From positions 372,001-436,000 of the forward strand of contig NZ_VIGX01000002.1 of assembly GCF_007858475.1 (NCBI RefSeq): a stretch of DNA of 64,000 nucleotides. Direction: 5' to 3'. Source of the stretch: Tsukamurella conjunctivitidis. Its GTDB lineage: Bacteria; Actinomycetota; Actinomycetes; Mycobacteriales; Mycobacteriaceae. The stretch's first letter is position 1. Each line of letters begins with the position of its first letter. The translations under genes were made by a program, and so were the position numbers. The notes below the pieces were generated by a model, which made no database searches, was not told the DNA's origin, and saw nothing but the letters and a program-made list of their open reading frames with translations. This document shows, one piece after another, positions 15,701 to 24,147 of this stretch.

Positions 15701-17734
15701 ATGAACTGGGGTGATGCCGTCCCGAACTTCCTCATCGGCCTGCGTGAAGGCCTGGAAGCGGGACTGATCGTGAGCATCCTGCTCGCCGCCGTGAAGAAGT
15801 CGGGCGGTTCGCGGGTGCCGGTGTGGTTGGGCGCGCTGGGCGCGGCCTCGCTGTCGGTGAGTTTCGGCGCGGTGCTGACCTTCACCACGTCGGAGCTGTC
15901 GGCCACGGCGCGGGAGGTCGTCGCGGGCACGTTGAGCGTGCTCGCGGTGCTGCTCGTGACGATGATGATCTTCTGGATGCGGCGTACGGCGGCGTCGCTG
16001 TCGAAGGGGCTGCGCGCCGACGTCGAGACCGCGATGGTGCTCGGCGCGGGCGCGCTGGTGCTCACCGCCTTCTTCGCCGTCGCGCGCGAGGGCCTGGAGA
16101 CCACGCTCTTCCTGTGGACCGCCGCCCGGGCCTCGGGTGACGCGGTGGGCCCGGCCGTCGGCGCGGCGCTCGGCCTCGCGGTCGCGTTCGGCATCTGCGT
16201 GCTGCTCTACCGGCAGGCGGTGCGGCTCAACCTCGCCACGTTCTTCCGGTACACCGCCATCCTGCTCATCGTCGTGGCCGCGGGCGTCCTCGCCTACGGC
16301 CTCGGCGACCTGCAGAACGCCGGCGTCCTTCCCGGCCGCACCTGGGTCGCCTTCGACCTGTCCGGCAGCATCAGCACCGACTCGTGGTGGGTCGCGCTGA
16401 TCGGGGGCATCACCAACCTCGCCCCGAAGATGACGGTGCTGCAGGTCTTCGCGTGGCTCGCCTACCTCGTGATCGTGCTGGGGGTCTTCCTCGGCACGAA
16501 GCCGGCGCCCGCGACGCCCGAGGAGAAGAGCCGGTTCGAGTCCTGGGCCGCGCGCCTCGCGGGGACGCGCACGGGCCTCGCGGCCGCAGTCGTCGTGCTG
16601 GTGCCGCTCCTCGTCGCGGGCCTGATCATCGCGGTCCTGCCGGCCAAGCCCGCCGCCGCGGGCGCCGTCACCGTCACCGAGGCGGACTGCGCCAGGGGCT
16701 TCACGGGCGCCGCCGCGGGTCAGCAGCGGATCACCGTGACGAACAAGTCCGGCAAGTCGGGCGAGATCACGCTCGTCGACAGCGGCGACGCCGTCGTCGG
16801 CGAGATCGAGACCCTCGGCCCGGCCACGACCGCCGACCTGTCCGCGACGTTGGGCAACGGCAGTTACCGGTTCGTCTGCTACCTGGCCGGCCAGAAGGAG
16901 ACCCGCTCCGAGCAGTTCACCGTCTCCGGTGGCGGGGCGGACGCGCCGAAGCCCGTCGCGCGGGTGACCAAGGACGGCCTCGACGGCGCGAACGCCAAGT
17001 ACCAGGACTACGTGCTGACGGTGCTCCCGGCCGTCGAGTCCGCGCTCACCCGCGTCAAGGGCGCACTGGGCGGCGGCGACACCGCGGGCGCGAAGGCGGC
17101 GTGGCTCGATGCCATGACGGCCTGGGAGAAGGTCGGCGCCTCGTACAACAGCTTCGGCGAGGCGGGCACCGCCGTCGCCGGCCTGCCCGATGGATTCGCC
17201 GACGGCGTTCGCGACCCGGAGTTCTCCGGCATCCGGCGGATCGAGTACGGACTGTGGACCGGCGAACCGTCGGCGGCGCTGACGGCGCAGGTCGACAAGA
17301 CCCTGGAAGGGGTCGCAAAGGTGCGCACGGACCTGCGCACCGACGACATCGCGGGCGATCCGATCACGCTCACCAAGCGCGCGCAGGAGATCCTCGAGGA
17401 CGCCCTGCGTGATCACCTCACGGGTGTCAGCGACCAGGGCGCGCACGCCGGTTACGCGGCGACCGCCGCCGACGTCGAGGCCACCCGCGCTGTGCTCCGC
17501 GTCCTCGAGCCGCTGCTCGCGCCCCGCGTGCCCGACCTGCTGCCCACGGCGCGCCGGGAGCTGGACGACATCGTCAAGGCCCTCGACGCCGTCAAGCGGC
17601 CCGACGGCACCTACCCGCCGCTCGAGCAGCCCGCGCTGGCGCTGCGGCAGAAGATCAACGGCACCGTCGGGCAGGCCCTCGAGACCCTGTCCGCCGTGCC
17701 CAACCTCCTGGAGATCCCCAAGCATGAGCGATGA
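15701..17734 (+). CDS. Fused EfeU ferrous-iron permease / EfeO iron-binding protein
   Basis: The 677-residue protein joins two normally separate parts. Residues 1-~290 form an FTR1-type permease with two REGLE motifs (REGLEAG near 15 and REGLETT near 129) and about seven membrane segments. After another membrane segment (~300-320), an extracytoplasmic EfeO-like part follows: a cupredoxin-like domain (~325-410) and an imelysin/M75 region (~420-677) with an RRIEYGLW motif. EfeUOB imports Fe2+. ATG 15701 is preferred to GTG 15683 because the -10 box lies 6 bases upstream. Its stop overlaps the efeB start region, indicating coupling. Confidence 0.85.
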   Translation: MNWGDAVPNFLIGLREGLEAGLIVSILLAAVKKSGGSRVPVWLGALGAASLSVSFGAVLTFTTSELSATAREVVAGTLSVLAVLLVTMMIFWMRRTAASLSKGLRADVETAMVLGAGALVLTAFFAVAREGLETTLFLWTAARASGDAVGPAVGAALGLAVAFGICVLLYRQAVRLNLATFFRYTAILLIVVAAGVLAYGLGDLQNAGVLPGRTWVAFDLSGSISTDSWWVALIGGITNLAPKMTVLQVFAWLAYLVIVLGVFLGTKPAPATPEEKSRFESWAARLAGTRTGLAAAVVVLVPLLVAGLIIAVLPAKPAAAGAVTVTEADCARGFTGAAAGQQRITVTNKSGKSGEITLVDSGDAVVGEIETLGPATTADLSATLGNGSYRFVCYLAGQKETRSEQFTVSGGGADAPKPVARVTKDGLDGANAKYQDYVLTVLPAVESALTRVKGALGGGDTAGAKAAWLDAMTAWEKVGASYNSFGEAGTAVAGLPDGFADGVRDPEFSGIRRIEYGLWTGEPSAALTAQVDKTLEGVAKVRTDLRTDDIAGDPITLTKRAQEILEDALRDHLTGVSDQGAHAGYAATAADVEATRAVLRVLEPLLAPRVPDLLPTARRELDDIVKALDAVKRPDGTYPPLEQPALALRQKINGTVGQALETLSAVPNLLEIPKHER

Positions 17735-18989
17735 GCAGATGACCGCGCCGGAGGAGTCCGGGACCGGGCGGCGGAAGTTCCTGCAGGGCGCGGCGGTCGG
17801 CGCCGTGGGCGTGGCCGCCGTCGGCGGCGTGCTGGCCGGGGGCGCGCGCAGCGACGCCGCACAGTCCTCGGGCCCGACGGTGCGCGATTCCTACCCGTTC
17901 GAGGGCGAGCACCAGTCCGGCATCCTGACGCCCGCCCCGGCGGAGAAGCAGGCCGCGCTCATGGTCGCGGCGTTCGACGTGATCGCGCCGGACCGTGCCG
18001 GACTGGAGCAGCTGCTGCGCACCATCACCGACCGGGCGCGGTTCCTCACGGCGGGCGGCACCCCGGCGAACCTGGGTGTGGGCAAGCCGCCCGCCGACAG
18101 CGCGGTGCTGGGTCCGGTGGTCCCGGCCGACGGGCTCACCGTCACCCTCGGCGTCGGGGCGTCGCTGTTCGACGACCGGTTCGGGCTGGGCGGCCGCAAG
18201 CCCGCGAAGCTCAAGCCGATGACGGTGTTCCCCAACGACCAGCCCGATCCCGCGCAGATGCACGGCGACCTGGTGCTGCAGCTGTGCGCCAACAACCCCG
18301 ACACGGTGCACCACGCGCTGCGCGACATCGCGAAGCACACCCGCGGCGCGATGCAGCTGCGGTGGAAGATGCAGGGCTACGGCGCACCGCCGCGGCCCGA
18401 GGGCGCCGCCCGCAACCTCATGGGCTTCAAGGACGGCAGCGCGAACCCCGTCGGCGCGCAGGCCGAGGAGTTGATCTGGGTCACGGGTGGCGGCGAGCCC
18501 GCGTGGGCGACGGGCGGCACGTACTTCGTGGTGCGGCTGATCCGGATGATGGTCGAGTTCTGGGACCGCGTGTCGATCGCCGAGCAGGAGGGCATGTTCG
18601 GCCGCCGCCGGGATTCGGGCGCCCCGCTCGACGGCGCCGCCGAGACCGACGAGCCCGACTTCGCCGCCGACCCCGAGGGCGACGTGATCCCGATGGACTC
18701 GCACATCCGCCTGGCCAATCCGCGCGAGGGCGAGAAGACGGAGAAGCAGCGGCTGGTGCGGCGGTCGTACAACTACGACCTGGGGCTCGACATGAACGGC
18801 AACATGGCCTGCGGCCACGTCTTCCTCTGCTTCCAGCAGGACGTCGAGGCGCAGTTCGAGGAGGTGCAGAAGCGCCTGATCGACGAGCCGCTCACCGATT
18901 ACGTGACGCCCTTCGGCGGCGGCTACTTCTTCGCCGTCCCCGGGGTGCGGGGTGCGGAGGACTTCTTGGGGGCCGGACTGTTCCGGTGA
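17724..18989 (+). CDS. efeB: EfeB dye-decolorising heme peroxidase, Tat-exported
   Basis: The 421-residue protein starts with a Tat signal (GRRKFLQG, Arg pair at residues 16-17, then a hydrophobic stretch and an AQSS region). The mature part is a DyP-type peroxidase with GFKDGSANP carrying the distal Asp, HIRLANPR carrying the proximal heme His, and RRSYNYD. EfeB partners EfeU/EfeO by oxidising ferrous iron or taking iron from heme in the periplasm-equivalent space. Its ATG lies 11 bases inside the end of the permease gene. Confidence 0.92.
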   Translation: MSDEQMTAPEESGTGRRKFLQGAAVGAVGVAAVGGVLAGGARSDAAQSSGPTVRDSYPFEGEHQSGILTPAPAEKQAALMVAAFDVIAPDRAGLEQLLRTITDRARFLTAGGTPANLGVGKPPADSAVLGPVVPADGLTVTLGVGASLFDDRFGLGGRKPAKLKPMTVFPNDQPDPAQMHGDLVLQLCANNPDTVHHALRDIAKHTRGAMQLRWKMQGYGAPPRPEGAARNLMGFKDGSANPVGAQAEELIWVTGGGEPAWATGGTYFVVRLIRMMVEFWDRVSIAEQEGMFGRRRDSGAPLDGAAETDEPDFAADPEGDVIPMDSHIRLANPREGEKTEKQRLVRRSYNYDLGLDMNGNMACGHVFLCFQQDVEAQFEEVQKRLIDEPLTDYVTPFGGGYFFAVPGVRGAEDFLGAGLFR

Positions 18990-19037
18990 GCGGTGGGTGA
19001 GCTTTCTGTTGCGCGCCGTGCCACAGCCGGGTCGCTC

Positions 19038-19109
19038 TCACGATGTCGAGTTCCGGGGCGGTGCAGGTGTTCCAGCGCATCTGCGTCGCCCCGGAACTCG
19101 ACATCCTGA
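19038..19109 (+). terminator. Very long perfect hairpin after efeB
   Basis: ATGTCGAGTTCCGGGGCG (19043-19060) is repeated in exact inversion at 19087-19104, with one more G-C pair outside. On plus-strand RNA the 'loop' also pairs (19061-19070 with 19077-19086, including four G-U pairs), leaving a 6-base loop TCCAGC. That is about 29 consecutive pairs. Because G-U pairs become mismatches on the other strand, the RNA of the efe operon is the likely folded form. It may terminate or stabilise that transcript, or be a mobile palindrome. Confidence 0.6.
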
Positions 19110-19131
19110 AGCGCAGGCGCGATAAACGATT

Positions 19132-19161
19132 CCGCCGGACCCTGGGTGAGGGGTCCGGCGG
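19132..19161 (-). terminator. Rho-independent-like terminator of the DoxX gene
   Basis: CCGCCGGACCC (19132-19142) and GGGTCCGGCGG (19151-19161) form a perfect 11-bp stem with the loop TGGGTGAG. Read on the minus strand, it follows the DoxX stop by about 40 bases and is trailed by the T-rich stretch AATCGTTTATC. Confidence 0.65.
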
Positions 19162-19203
19162 CATTCGCTCTCTCGCGGCCGGTGAGTGCCGCGGCGGCGG
19201 GGA

Positions 19204-19824
19204 CTACTTGATGAGCTTGTCCGCGCCGTCGTTCGTGCCCGTCTCCGGGTCGTAGTCGCCGAGCAGGAAGTCGCCCTCGGCGGCCTCGTCCTCGATCTCC
19301 TGGGAGACGGCCTCGGCCTGCGCGAGCGCGGCGTTGCGGCGGGCGATGGTGATCGCGCCGCCGGCGACGGCGCCGCCCAGCGCGACGGCCGCGAGCCACG
19401 GCTTGTTCAGGCGGTCGCCCAGCACGTGGTCGACGGAGAAGCGGCCGGGGCCGGTGAGGGCCAGCGCGGCGGCGGCGACGCCGAGGGTGATCGGGTACTC
19501 GTTGCCGCCACTCTGCGCGGCGAAGCCCTGCGGGCGGTGTACCTCGGCGGCGACGAGCATCGCGCCCACGCCGCCGGCCGCGGCCAGCGGGGTCGCGGCG
19601 CCGAGCGCGAGGGCGGCACCGGCCAGCTCGCCCGCACCGGCGAGGGCGGCGTTGGGCTTGCCGGGTGCGAAGCCCATGGACTCGAAGCCCTGGCCGGTGG
19701 CCTCGAGACCGTGGCCGCCGAACCACCCGAACAGCTTCTGCGAGCCGTGGTAGGCGAGCGCCCCGCCGACGGCGGTGCGCAGGGCGAGCAGTCCGAGGTC
19801 ACGTGCGGTGTTGTTCTTTCCCAT
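19204..19824 (-). CDS. DoxX family membrane protein
   Basis: The 206-residue protein has about four membrane segments and the DoxX signature (ALRTAVGGALAYHGSQKLFGWFGG, then GAGELAGAALALG). DoxX-like proteins associate with redox enzymes and respiratory or thiol oxidant-defence complexes. A soluble acidic C-terminus (about residues 165-206) is unusual for the shortest members. ATG 19824 has GGAAGGGA upstream on the minus strand as a possible ribosome site. It is monocistronic and convergent with efeB. Confidence 0.82.
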   Translation of the reverse strand: MGKNNTARDLGLLALRTAVGGALAYHGSQKLFGWFGGHGLEATGQGFESMGFAPGKPNAALAGAGELAGAALALGAATPLAAAGGVGAMLVAAEVHRPQGFAAQSGGNEYPITLGVAAAALALTGPGRFSVDHVLGDRLNKPWLAAVALGGAVAGGAITIARRNAALAQAEAVSQEIEDEAAEGDFLLGDYDPETGTNDGADKLIK

Positions 19825-20053
19825 GGTTGGTGTCCCTTCCAGCGGAGGTCGTCGATTCTGAGGCGTACAACCGGACCGTGGTCCCGATGATTCCGGGGAG
19901 TACCCAATGTGTTCGACGTCACTGCGGATCGGTGGGCGCGGAACGACGATCCGAAGGTCACGGGGGCAATCTACGGCCTGGAATCCCGGTGTGGCGTGAG
20001 CGACCGGAGGAAATATTCGTGATCTGCTATCGATGCTCGATTACTCTTAATTC

Positions 20054-20851
20054 ATGAGGGTGAAATCCACGGTCGTGCTGGTGGTGGCCGCAGCGATCTC
20101 GGCGTGTTCACCGGGTGAGTCGATCGTCGACACCTGGACTCCTTCTACGGCGTCGTCGACGGCATCGGCGCCGAATGCGCCCGCCGCCGATCTCGAGCGC
20201 GTGCGCGACCTCGTCGTGGGGACCTGGCTGAAGACAGAACCCACGGTCACGGTGTGGGTTCGGTACCTCGCCGACGGCACGCAGCAGACCGTGGACTTCT
20301 CCGGGCGTGTCCTCGACTCGCGCCGCTGGGAACTGATCCCTGTGGCGGTGTCGGACGGGGTGACCGTTGCTGCGGTGCAGACCGGGGGTGACCCTCGCAC
20401 CCGCATGTTGATCGGCGCGATCGACTGGCAGTCGATGACACTGTCGGTCCCGGGGCGTGGGCTGAGCCACTACTTCACCCGAGTGGGCGCTTCGCCGCTC
20501 AGGGAGTGGTACAGCGGGCACGGGCGCGGACTCACGATCCGCGCCGACGGAACCGGCACCGGCTACTACAAGACTGTCTGCGACCAGAGGGGCGCGAACT
20601 GCGTCGACCGCGTGAGCTACGACTTCGCGCTGAAGGCAGTGGTGACCACGCCGCCGACCGGGCTGGCAGGTTCGGGATACGTGACCGCGGAGCAGGTGAT
20701 CACAGCGGCGCGCCCATCGAGCGCCATGCCGCTCCTCACGCCCGACACGCTGCGCCTCGACCTCGAGGCCGACATCATCTCCACGGCACCGTCGTTCGAC
20801 AATGCCGCGTTCTGCGGCGCCCGCGCCCGTCCCTCCGCCTGCGGCGCGTAG
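20054..20851 (+). CDS. Putative lipoprotein of unknown function
   Basis: The 265-residue protein starts with a lipoprotein signal (VLVVAAAISAC; the lipidated Cys is about residue 18). A Ser/Thr/Ala-rich linker and a globular part with no recognised domain follow. The globular part contains four Cys (about residues 177, 184, 254, 263) that could form two disulfides outside the cell. TACTCT (20042-20047) lies exactly 6 bases before the ATG. The upstream ~60 bases are noticeably AT-richer than the surroundings, a possible sign of recent acquisition or a strong promoter. Confidence 0.6.
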   Translation: MRVKSTVVLVVAAAISACSPGESIVDTWTPSTASSTASAPNAPAADLERVRDLVVGTWLKTEPTVTVWVRYLADGTQQTVDFSGRVLDSRRWELIPVAVSDGVTVAAVQTGGDPRTRMLIGAIDWQSMTLSVPGRGLSHYFTRVGASPLREWYSGHGRGLTIRADGTGTGYYKTVCDQRGANCVDRVSYDFALKAVVTTPPTGLAGSGYVTAEQVITAARPSSAMPLLTPDTLRLDLEADIISTAPSFDNAAFCGARARPSACGA

Positions 20852-20852
20852 G

Positions 20853-22301
20853 TCACACGACCAGCTGCCCCGCCAGGTCCGCGTCGGCGGGGACGCCCCC
20901 CGTCGCCCGACGGTACGCCGCACCCACCAGTTCGATGGCGCGGGCGAGCTGGTCGGCGGGCAGCGAGTAGGGGATGCGGATGTTGCGTTCGAGGGCACCG
21001 TCGACCCCGAAGGCGGAGCCCGCGGCGATGCGCACCCCGAGCCCCGCGGCGGCGGCCGCGGTGGCCGTGCCGACGGGACGCGGCAGCGTCACCCACAGGC
21101 ACAGCCCGCCGACGCCGGGGGAGACGGTCGCGCCGGGCAGGTGCTCGGCGACGGCCCGCAGCGCCACGGCCCGCGAGGCGCGGAGCGAGTCGAGGCGCGC
21201 GGGGAGGAAGTCCGCGAGGTGATCGAGCGCGTAGCCGGCGGCGAGCTGCTCGAAGACGGCGCCCGCGAGGTCCATGTCGTAGCGAGCCGCGGTCATCGAG
21301 TCGGGCGCGGTCTCGGTGCGGATCCATCCCACCCGGAGTCCCGCCCAGATGGTCTTGCTCGCCGAACCGAGCGTGATGATCCGGGCGCCCCGGGGCGCGA
21401 CCGCGGCGACGGGCGGCGGTGCGGGTGCGTCCAGGGCCAGCTCGGCCATCGTCTCGTCGACGACGACGGGCACCCGGTACCGCGCGGAGATCTCGCCGAG
21501 CCGCCGTCGCCCGGCCTCGTCGAGGAGCAGGCCCGTCGGGTTGTGGAAGTCGGGAATGGTGAAGATGATCCGTGGATTCTGCTGCTTGACCACGGCTTCG
21601 AGCTGGTCGAGGTCCCAGCCGTGCTCGGGGTGCAGCCCCACGGCGACGGGCCGCGCGTTGTGCCGGCGGATCGCGAGGATGGTGCCGTGGTGCGTCGGCT
21701 GCTCGATGAGCACGCGATCGCCCGGATGCACCAGCGTGTCGAGGACGACGCGCAGCGCGTGCTGCGCGCCGGAGGTGACGAGCACCTGCTCGGAATCGGT
21801 CGGCAGGCCCCGGTCCGTGTACCGCCGCGCGATCGCCTCGCGCAGCGCGCGGACGCCGCCCGGGTACAGGCCGATGCCCGCGAGGTAGGGCGGCGCGCAT
21901 TCGAGGGCGTGCCGGTAGCCGTCGTGCACGATCTGGTCGGGGGCCGACGGTGCCGCGATGTTCAGTCGGATCAGGTCGGCCTCGGGACCGGTGTCCGCGG
22001 GCTCGGCGGGGACGGAGTGCGGCAGCGTGAGCACGCTGCGCGCGCCCTGCCGGGACTGCAGGTGGCCGCTGTCGCGCAGTTCGGCGTAGGCGGTGGTCAC
22101 CGTCGTGCGGCTCACCTCCAGGTGGGCGGCGAGCGCGCGCTCGCTCGGGAGCGCGGTCCCGACGGGGACCCGCCCGTCGAGCACGAGCAGGCGCAGCGCC
22201 TCGGCGAGCGCGAGGTAGGCGGGCCGCGGACCGTCGGGGCGCCAGGAGCCGAGCTGACGGGTGAGGGCGGCCGCCCCGACAGTGCCAGTTGAGGGGAACA
22301 C
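20853..22301 (-). CDS. MocR-type GntR/aminotransferase regulator
   Basis: The 482-residue fusion has a GntR winged helix-turn-helix at the N-terminus (about residues 25-92; ALPSERALAAHLEVSRTTVTTAY). An aminotransferase class I fold (about 115-480) follows, with PDFHNPTG and the PLP lysine in SASKTIWAGLRVGW. MocR proteins sense PLP or amino compounds and often control a divergent gene. Here that gene encodes a YczE-type membrane protein, the classic partner. The GTG start at 22301 is leaderless: GATACT lies 6 bases upstream, inside an inverted repeat. Confidence 0.9.
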   Translation of the reverse strand: MFPSTGTVGAAALTRQLGSWRPDGPRPAYLALAEALRLLVLDGRVPVGTALPSERALAAHLEVSRTTVTTAYAELRDSGHLQSRQGARSVLTLPHSVPAEPADTGPEADLIRLNIAAPSAPDQIVHDGYRHALECAPPYLAGIGLYPGGVRALREAIARRYTDRGLPTDSEQVLVTSGAQHALRVVLDTLVHPGDRVLIEQPTHHGTILAIRRHNARPVAVGLHPEHGWDLDQLEAVVKQQNPRIIFTIPDFHNPTGLLLDEAGRRRLGEISARYRVPVVVDETMAELALDAPAPPPVAAVAPRGARIITLGSASKTIWAGLRVGWIRTETAPDSMTAARYDMDLAGAVFEQLAAGYALDHLADFLPARLDSLRASRAVALRAVAEHLPGATVSPGVGGLCLWVTLPRPVGTATAAAAAGLGVRIAAGSAFGVDGALERNIRIPYSLPADQLARAIELVGAAYRRATGGVPADADLAGQLVV

Positions 22302-22324
22302 GAGGCCAGTATCTCAGAACTGGC
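22284..22324. promoter_or_regulatory. Likely MocR operator: GCCAGT repeats
   Basis: GCCAGT occurs at 22284-22289 and 22305-22310, exactly 21 bp apart (two DNA turns), as expected for MocR direct repeats. A third, inverted copy ACTGGC lies at 22319-22324, making GCCAGT-N8-ACTGGC over the mocR -10 box. Autoregulation together with control of the divergent gene is inferred. Confidence 0.5.
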
Positions 22325-22362
22325 TATGGATTGCCATGCCACTTGGCAGCAGAGTGGGTGCC

Positions 22363-23124
22363 ATGATGATTCGACTCGGGAAGCTGTTCGTCGGCCTGTG
22401 GCTGTACGGGACCGCGATGGTCGCGATCCTGCGCGCGGGCCTGGGCAACATGCCGTGGGACGTCCTGCACCAGGGCCTCGCGGAGAAGATGGGCCTGTCG
22501 GTCGGCGTCGTCTCGATCATCGTCGGCGCGCTGGTGCTGCTCCTGTGGGTCCCGATCCGGCAGAAGCCCGGCTTCGGCACCGTTGCCAACGTGATCGTCA
22601 TCGGCGTCGCCTTCGACACGATGGCGCCCCTGTTCCCCGAGAACCCGGCGCTGGTCGTCGCGATCCCCATGATGCTCGGCGGCATCGTGCTCAACGCCTT
22701 CGCGACGGTGCTCTACATCGGGGCGGGCATGGGCCCCGGCCCGCGCGACGGCCTGATGACGGGCCTGGTCGCGCGCACCGGCGGGTCGGTGCGCGTGGTG
22801 CGCACGTCGATGGAGGTGCTCGTGGTGATCGCGGGCTTCCTGCTCGGCGGCACCCTCGGGATCGGCACGGTGCTGTACGCGGTGGGCGTCGGCCCGCTGA
22901 TCCAGCTCTTCGCGCGCACCGGTCTCGGCGGCCCGGCGCTGGCCCGCGGTGGCGACGCCCACGGCGCGCGGACCCCCGACGGCGACGCGCGCGGCCCCGT
23001 CGGCGACGGCCCCCGGCCCGACGGCGTGGCTAGGGTGGGGGAATGCGGATCCTCATCACCGGAGCCAGCTCCGGTCTCGGCGAAGGCATGGCTCGGACGT
23101 ATGCGGAGCGCGGCGAGGACGTAG
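22363..23124 (+). CDS. YczE/YitT-type membrane protein
   Basis: The first ~195 residues of this 253-residue frame hold about five membrane segments and the family pattern GNMPWDVLHQGLAEKMGLSVG plus GMGPGPRDGLMTGL. Such proteins are the usual divergent targets of MocR regulators and are thought to be transporters or channels; the substrate is unknown. ATG 22363 begins the first membrane helix. The last ~55 residues are Gly/Asp/Pro-rich, pass through the promoter of the next gene and overlap its first 82 bases. Family members usually stop earlier, so the tail may be non-functional read-on. Confidence 0.78.
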   Translation: MMIRLGKLFVGLWLYGTAMVAILRAGLGNMPWDVLHQGLAEKMGLSVGVVSIIVGALVLLLWVPIRQKPGFGTVANVIVIGVAFDTMAPLFPENPALVVAIPMMLGGIVLNAFATVLYIGAGMGPGPRDGLMTGLVARTGGSVRVVRTSMEVLVVIAGFLLGGTLGIGTVLYAVGVGPLIQLFARTGLGGPALARGGDAHGARTPDGDARGPVGDGPRPDGVARVGECGSSSPEPAPVSAKAWLGRMRSAART

Positions 23125-23780
23125 GGCTCCTGGCCCGCCGCCTCGACCGGCTCGAGGCCCTGCGCGCCGAACTCGCCTCGTGCCCCAAGGCGGGCGCCGT
23201 GGAGATCGGCCGGCTCGACGTGACGGATTTCGCCGCCGTGCCCGTGGCGATCGCGGACGTGGTCGGGCGGCTCGGCGGGCTCGATCGCGCCATCATCAAC
23301 GCGGGCATCGGCAAGGGCGCGCCGCTCGGCACGGGCAAGGCGCACGCGAACCTGGAGACCGTGCAGACCAACCTCACCGGCGCGCTCGCGCAGGCCGAGG
23401 CGGTGCTCGAGGTCTTCCGCGCACAGGGCCGCGGCCACCTGGTGCTCATCTCGTCCATCGCCGGGCAGCGCGGCATGCCCAAGGCGCAGGCCGCGTACTC
23501 CGCGAGCAAGGCGGGTCTCACCGCACTGGGCGAGGGGCTGCAGGCCGAGTTCGCGGGCAGCGACATCACCGTCACCGTGATCAAGCCGGGCTTCATCGAG
23601 ACCGACATCAACAAGGGCGTGAAGACGTCCATGAAGTCCTCGCTCGACGACGGTGTGAAGGCTCTGGTCAAGGCGATCGACCGCGAGCCCAAGGAGGCCG
23701 CCGTCCCGTCGTGGCCGTGGACGCCGCTGGGCGCCGTGCTCCGTCACGCACCCGACGAGCTCACCCGCCGCTTGATCTGA
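23043..23780 (+). CDS. Short-chain dehydrogenase/reductase
   Basis: The 245-residue SDR has TGASSGLGEG (residues 6-15) for NAD(P), NAG (about 83-85), the catalytic Ser in ISSIAG and YSASKAG with the Tyr/Lys pair. The basic pair in LLARRLDR after strand two suggests NADPH. The substrate is unknown. TAGGGT (23031-23036) lies 6 bases before the ATG, so it has its own leaderless promoter inside the end of the upstream reading frame. Confidence 0.88.
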   Translation: MRILITGASSGLGEGMARTYAERGEDVGLLARRLDRLEALRAELASCPKAGAVEIGRLDVTDFAAVPVAIADVVGRLGGLDRAIINAGIGKGAPLGTGKAHANLETVQTNLTGALAQAEAVLEVFRAQGRGHLVLISSIAGQRGMPKAQAAYSASKAGLTALGEGLQAEFAGSDITVTVIKPGFIETDINKGVKTSMKSSLDDGVKALVKAIDREPKEAAVPSWPWTPLGAVLRHAPDELTRRLI

Positions 23781-23840
23781 GCCGACGGTCCGCTGCCGTC
23801 TCACCCGTTCGGCGTAGGGGTCCAGCCCTGAGGTGAGGCC

Positions 23841-23860
23841 GCCGAACCCGGGGGTTCGGC
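23841..23860 (+). terminator. Hairpin after the SDR gene
   Basis: GCCGAACCC (23841-23849) and GGGTTCGGC (23852-23860) form a perfect 9-bp inverted repeat with almost no spacer, so the real loop would open the inner pairs. It lies 60 bases after the SDR stop and upstream of the promoter of the next small gene. Confidence 0.5.
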
Positions 23861-23918
23861 CCGGATGTGCCGCGACCTCCTCGTCCCTAGCGTTAGCAGG
23901 GACGAAAGGTGGTGCGAA

Positions 23919-24146
23919 ATGCGCACATTCATCAAGACGGCCACGATCGCCTCCGCAGCCGGGATCGCCCTCATCCTTGCGGCGGCGCCCGCCCACGCCG
24001 ATCCGGACATCAGCGACTACGCCCGCGGCAGCATCGGCGAGAGCTGCGCGGGCTACAAGGTCGGCAAGCTGGCACTCGACCGCGGCCAGGGCTTCGTGCT
24101 CAGCTGCAACGCCAACGGCACCTGGCAGATCCCCAAGGAGCCGTGA
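23919..24146 (+). CDS. Small secreted protein
   Basis: The 75-residue precursor has a Sec signal (residues 1-27) ending AHA before DPD. The mature ~48 residues contain two Cys that could form one disulfide, and an LSCNANGTWQIP segment. No family is recognised; similar short two-Cys secreted proteins are common in mycolata. AAAGG (23906-23910) may be the ribosome site, and TAGCGT (23888-23893) a -10 box giving a leader of about 20 bases. It is convergent with the dehydrogenase gene, one base apart. Confidence 0.7.
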   Translation: MRTFIKTATIASAAGIALILAAAPAHADPDISDYARGSIGESCAGYKVGKLALDRGQGFVLSCNANGTWQIPKEP

Positions 24147-24147
24147 G

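Noticed and set aside
15695-17725. A 676-codon minus-strand frame opposite the efe fusion gene
   Set aside because: It is a mirror of the EfeUO coding frame with no recognisable domain.
17724-18989. Heme-degrading or deferrochelatase-only role for EfeB
   Set aside because: The sequence supports a DyP peroxidase exported by Tat; a choice between peroxidase and deferrochelatase activity cannot be made from sequence.
19038-19109. Insertion sequence end or MITE
   Set aside because: No target-site duplication or transposase is visible and no second copy was seen in the window; kept as a hairpin with a mobile origin only as an alternative.
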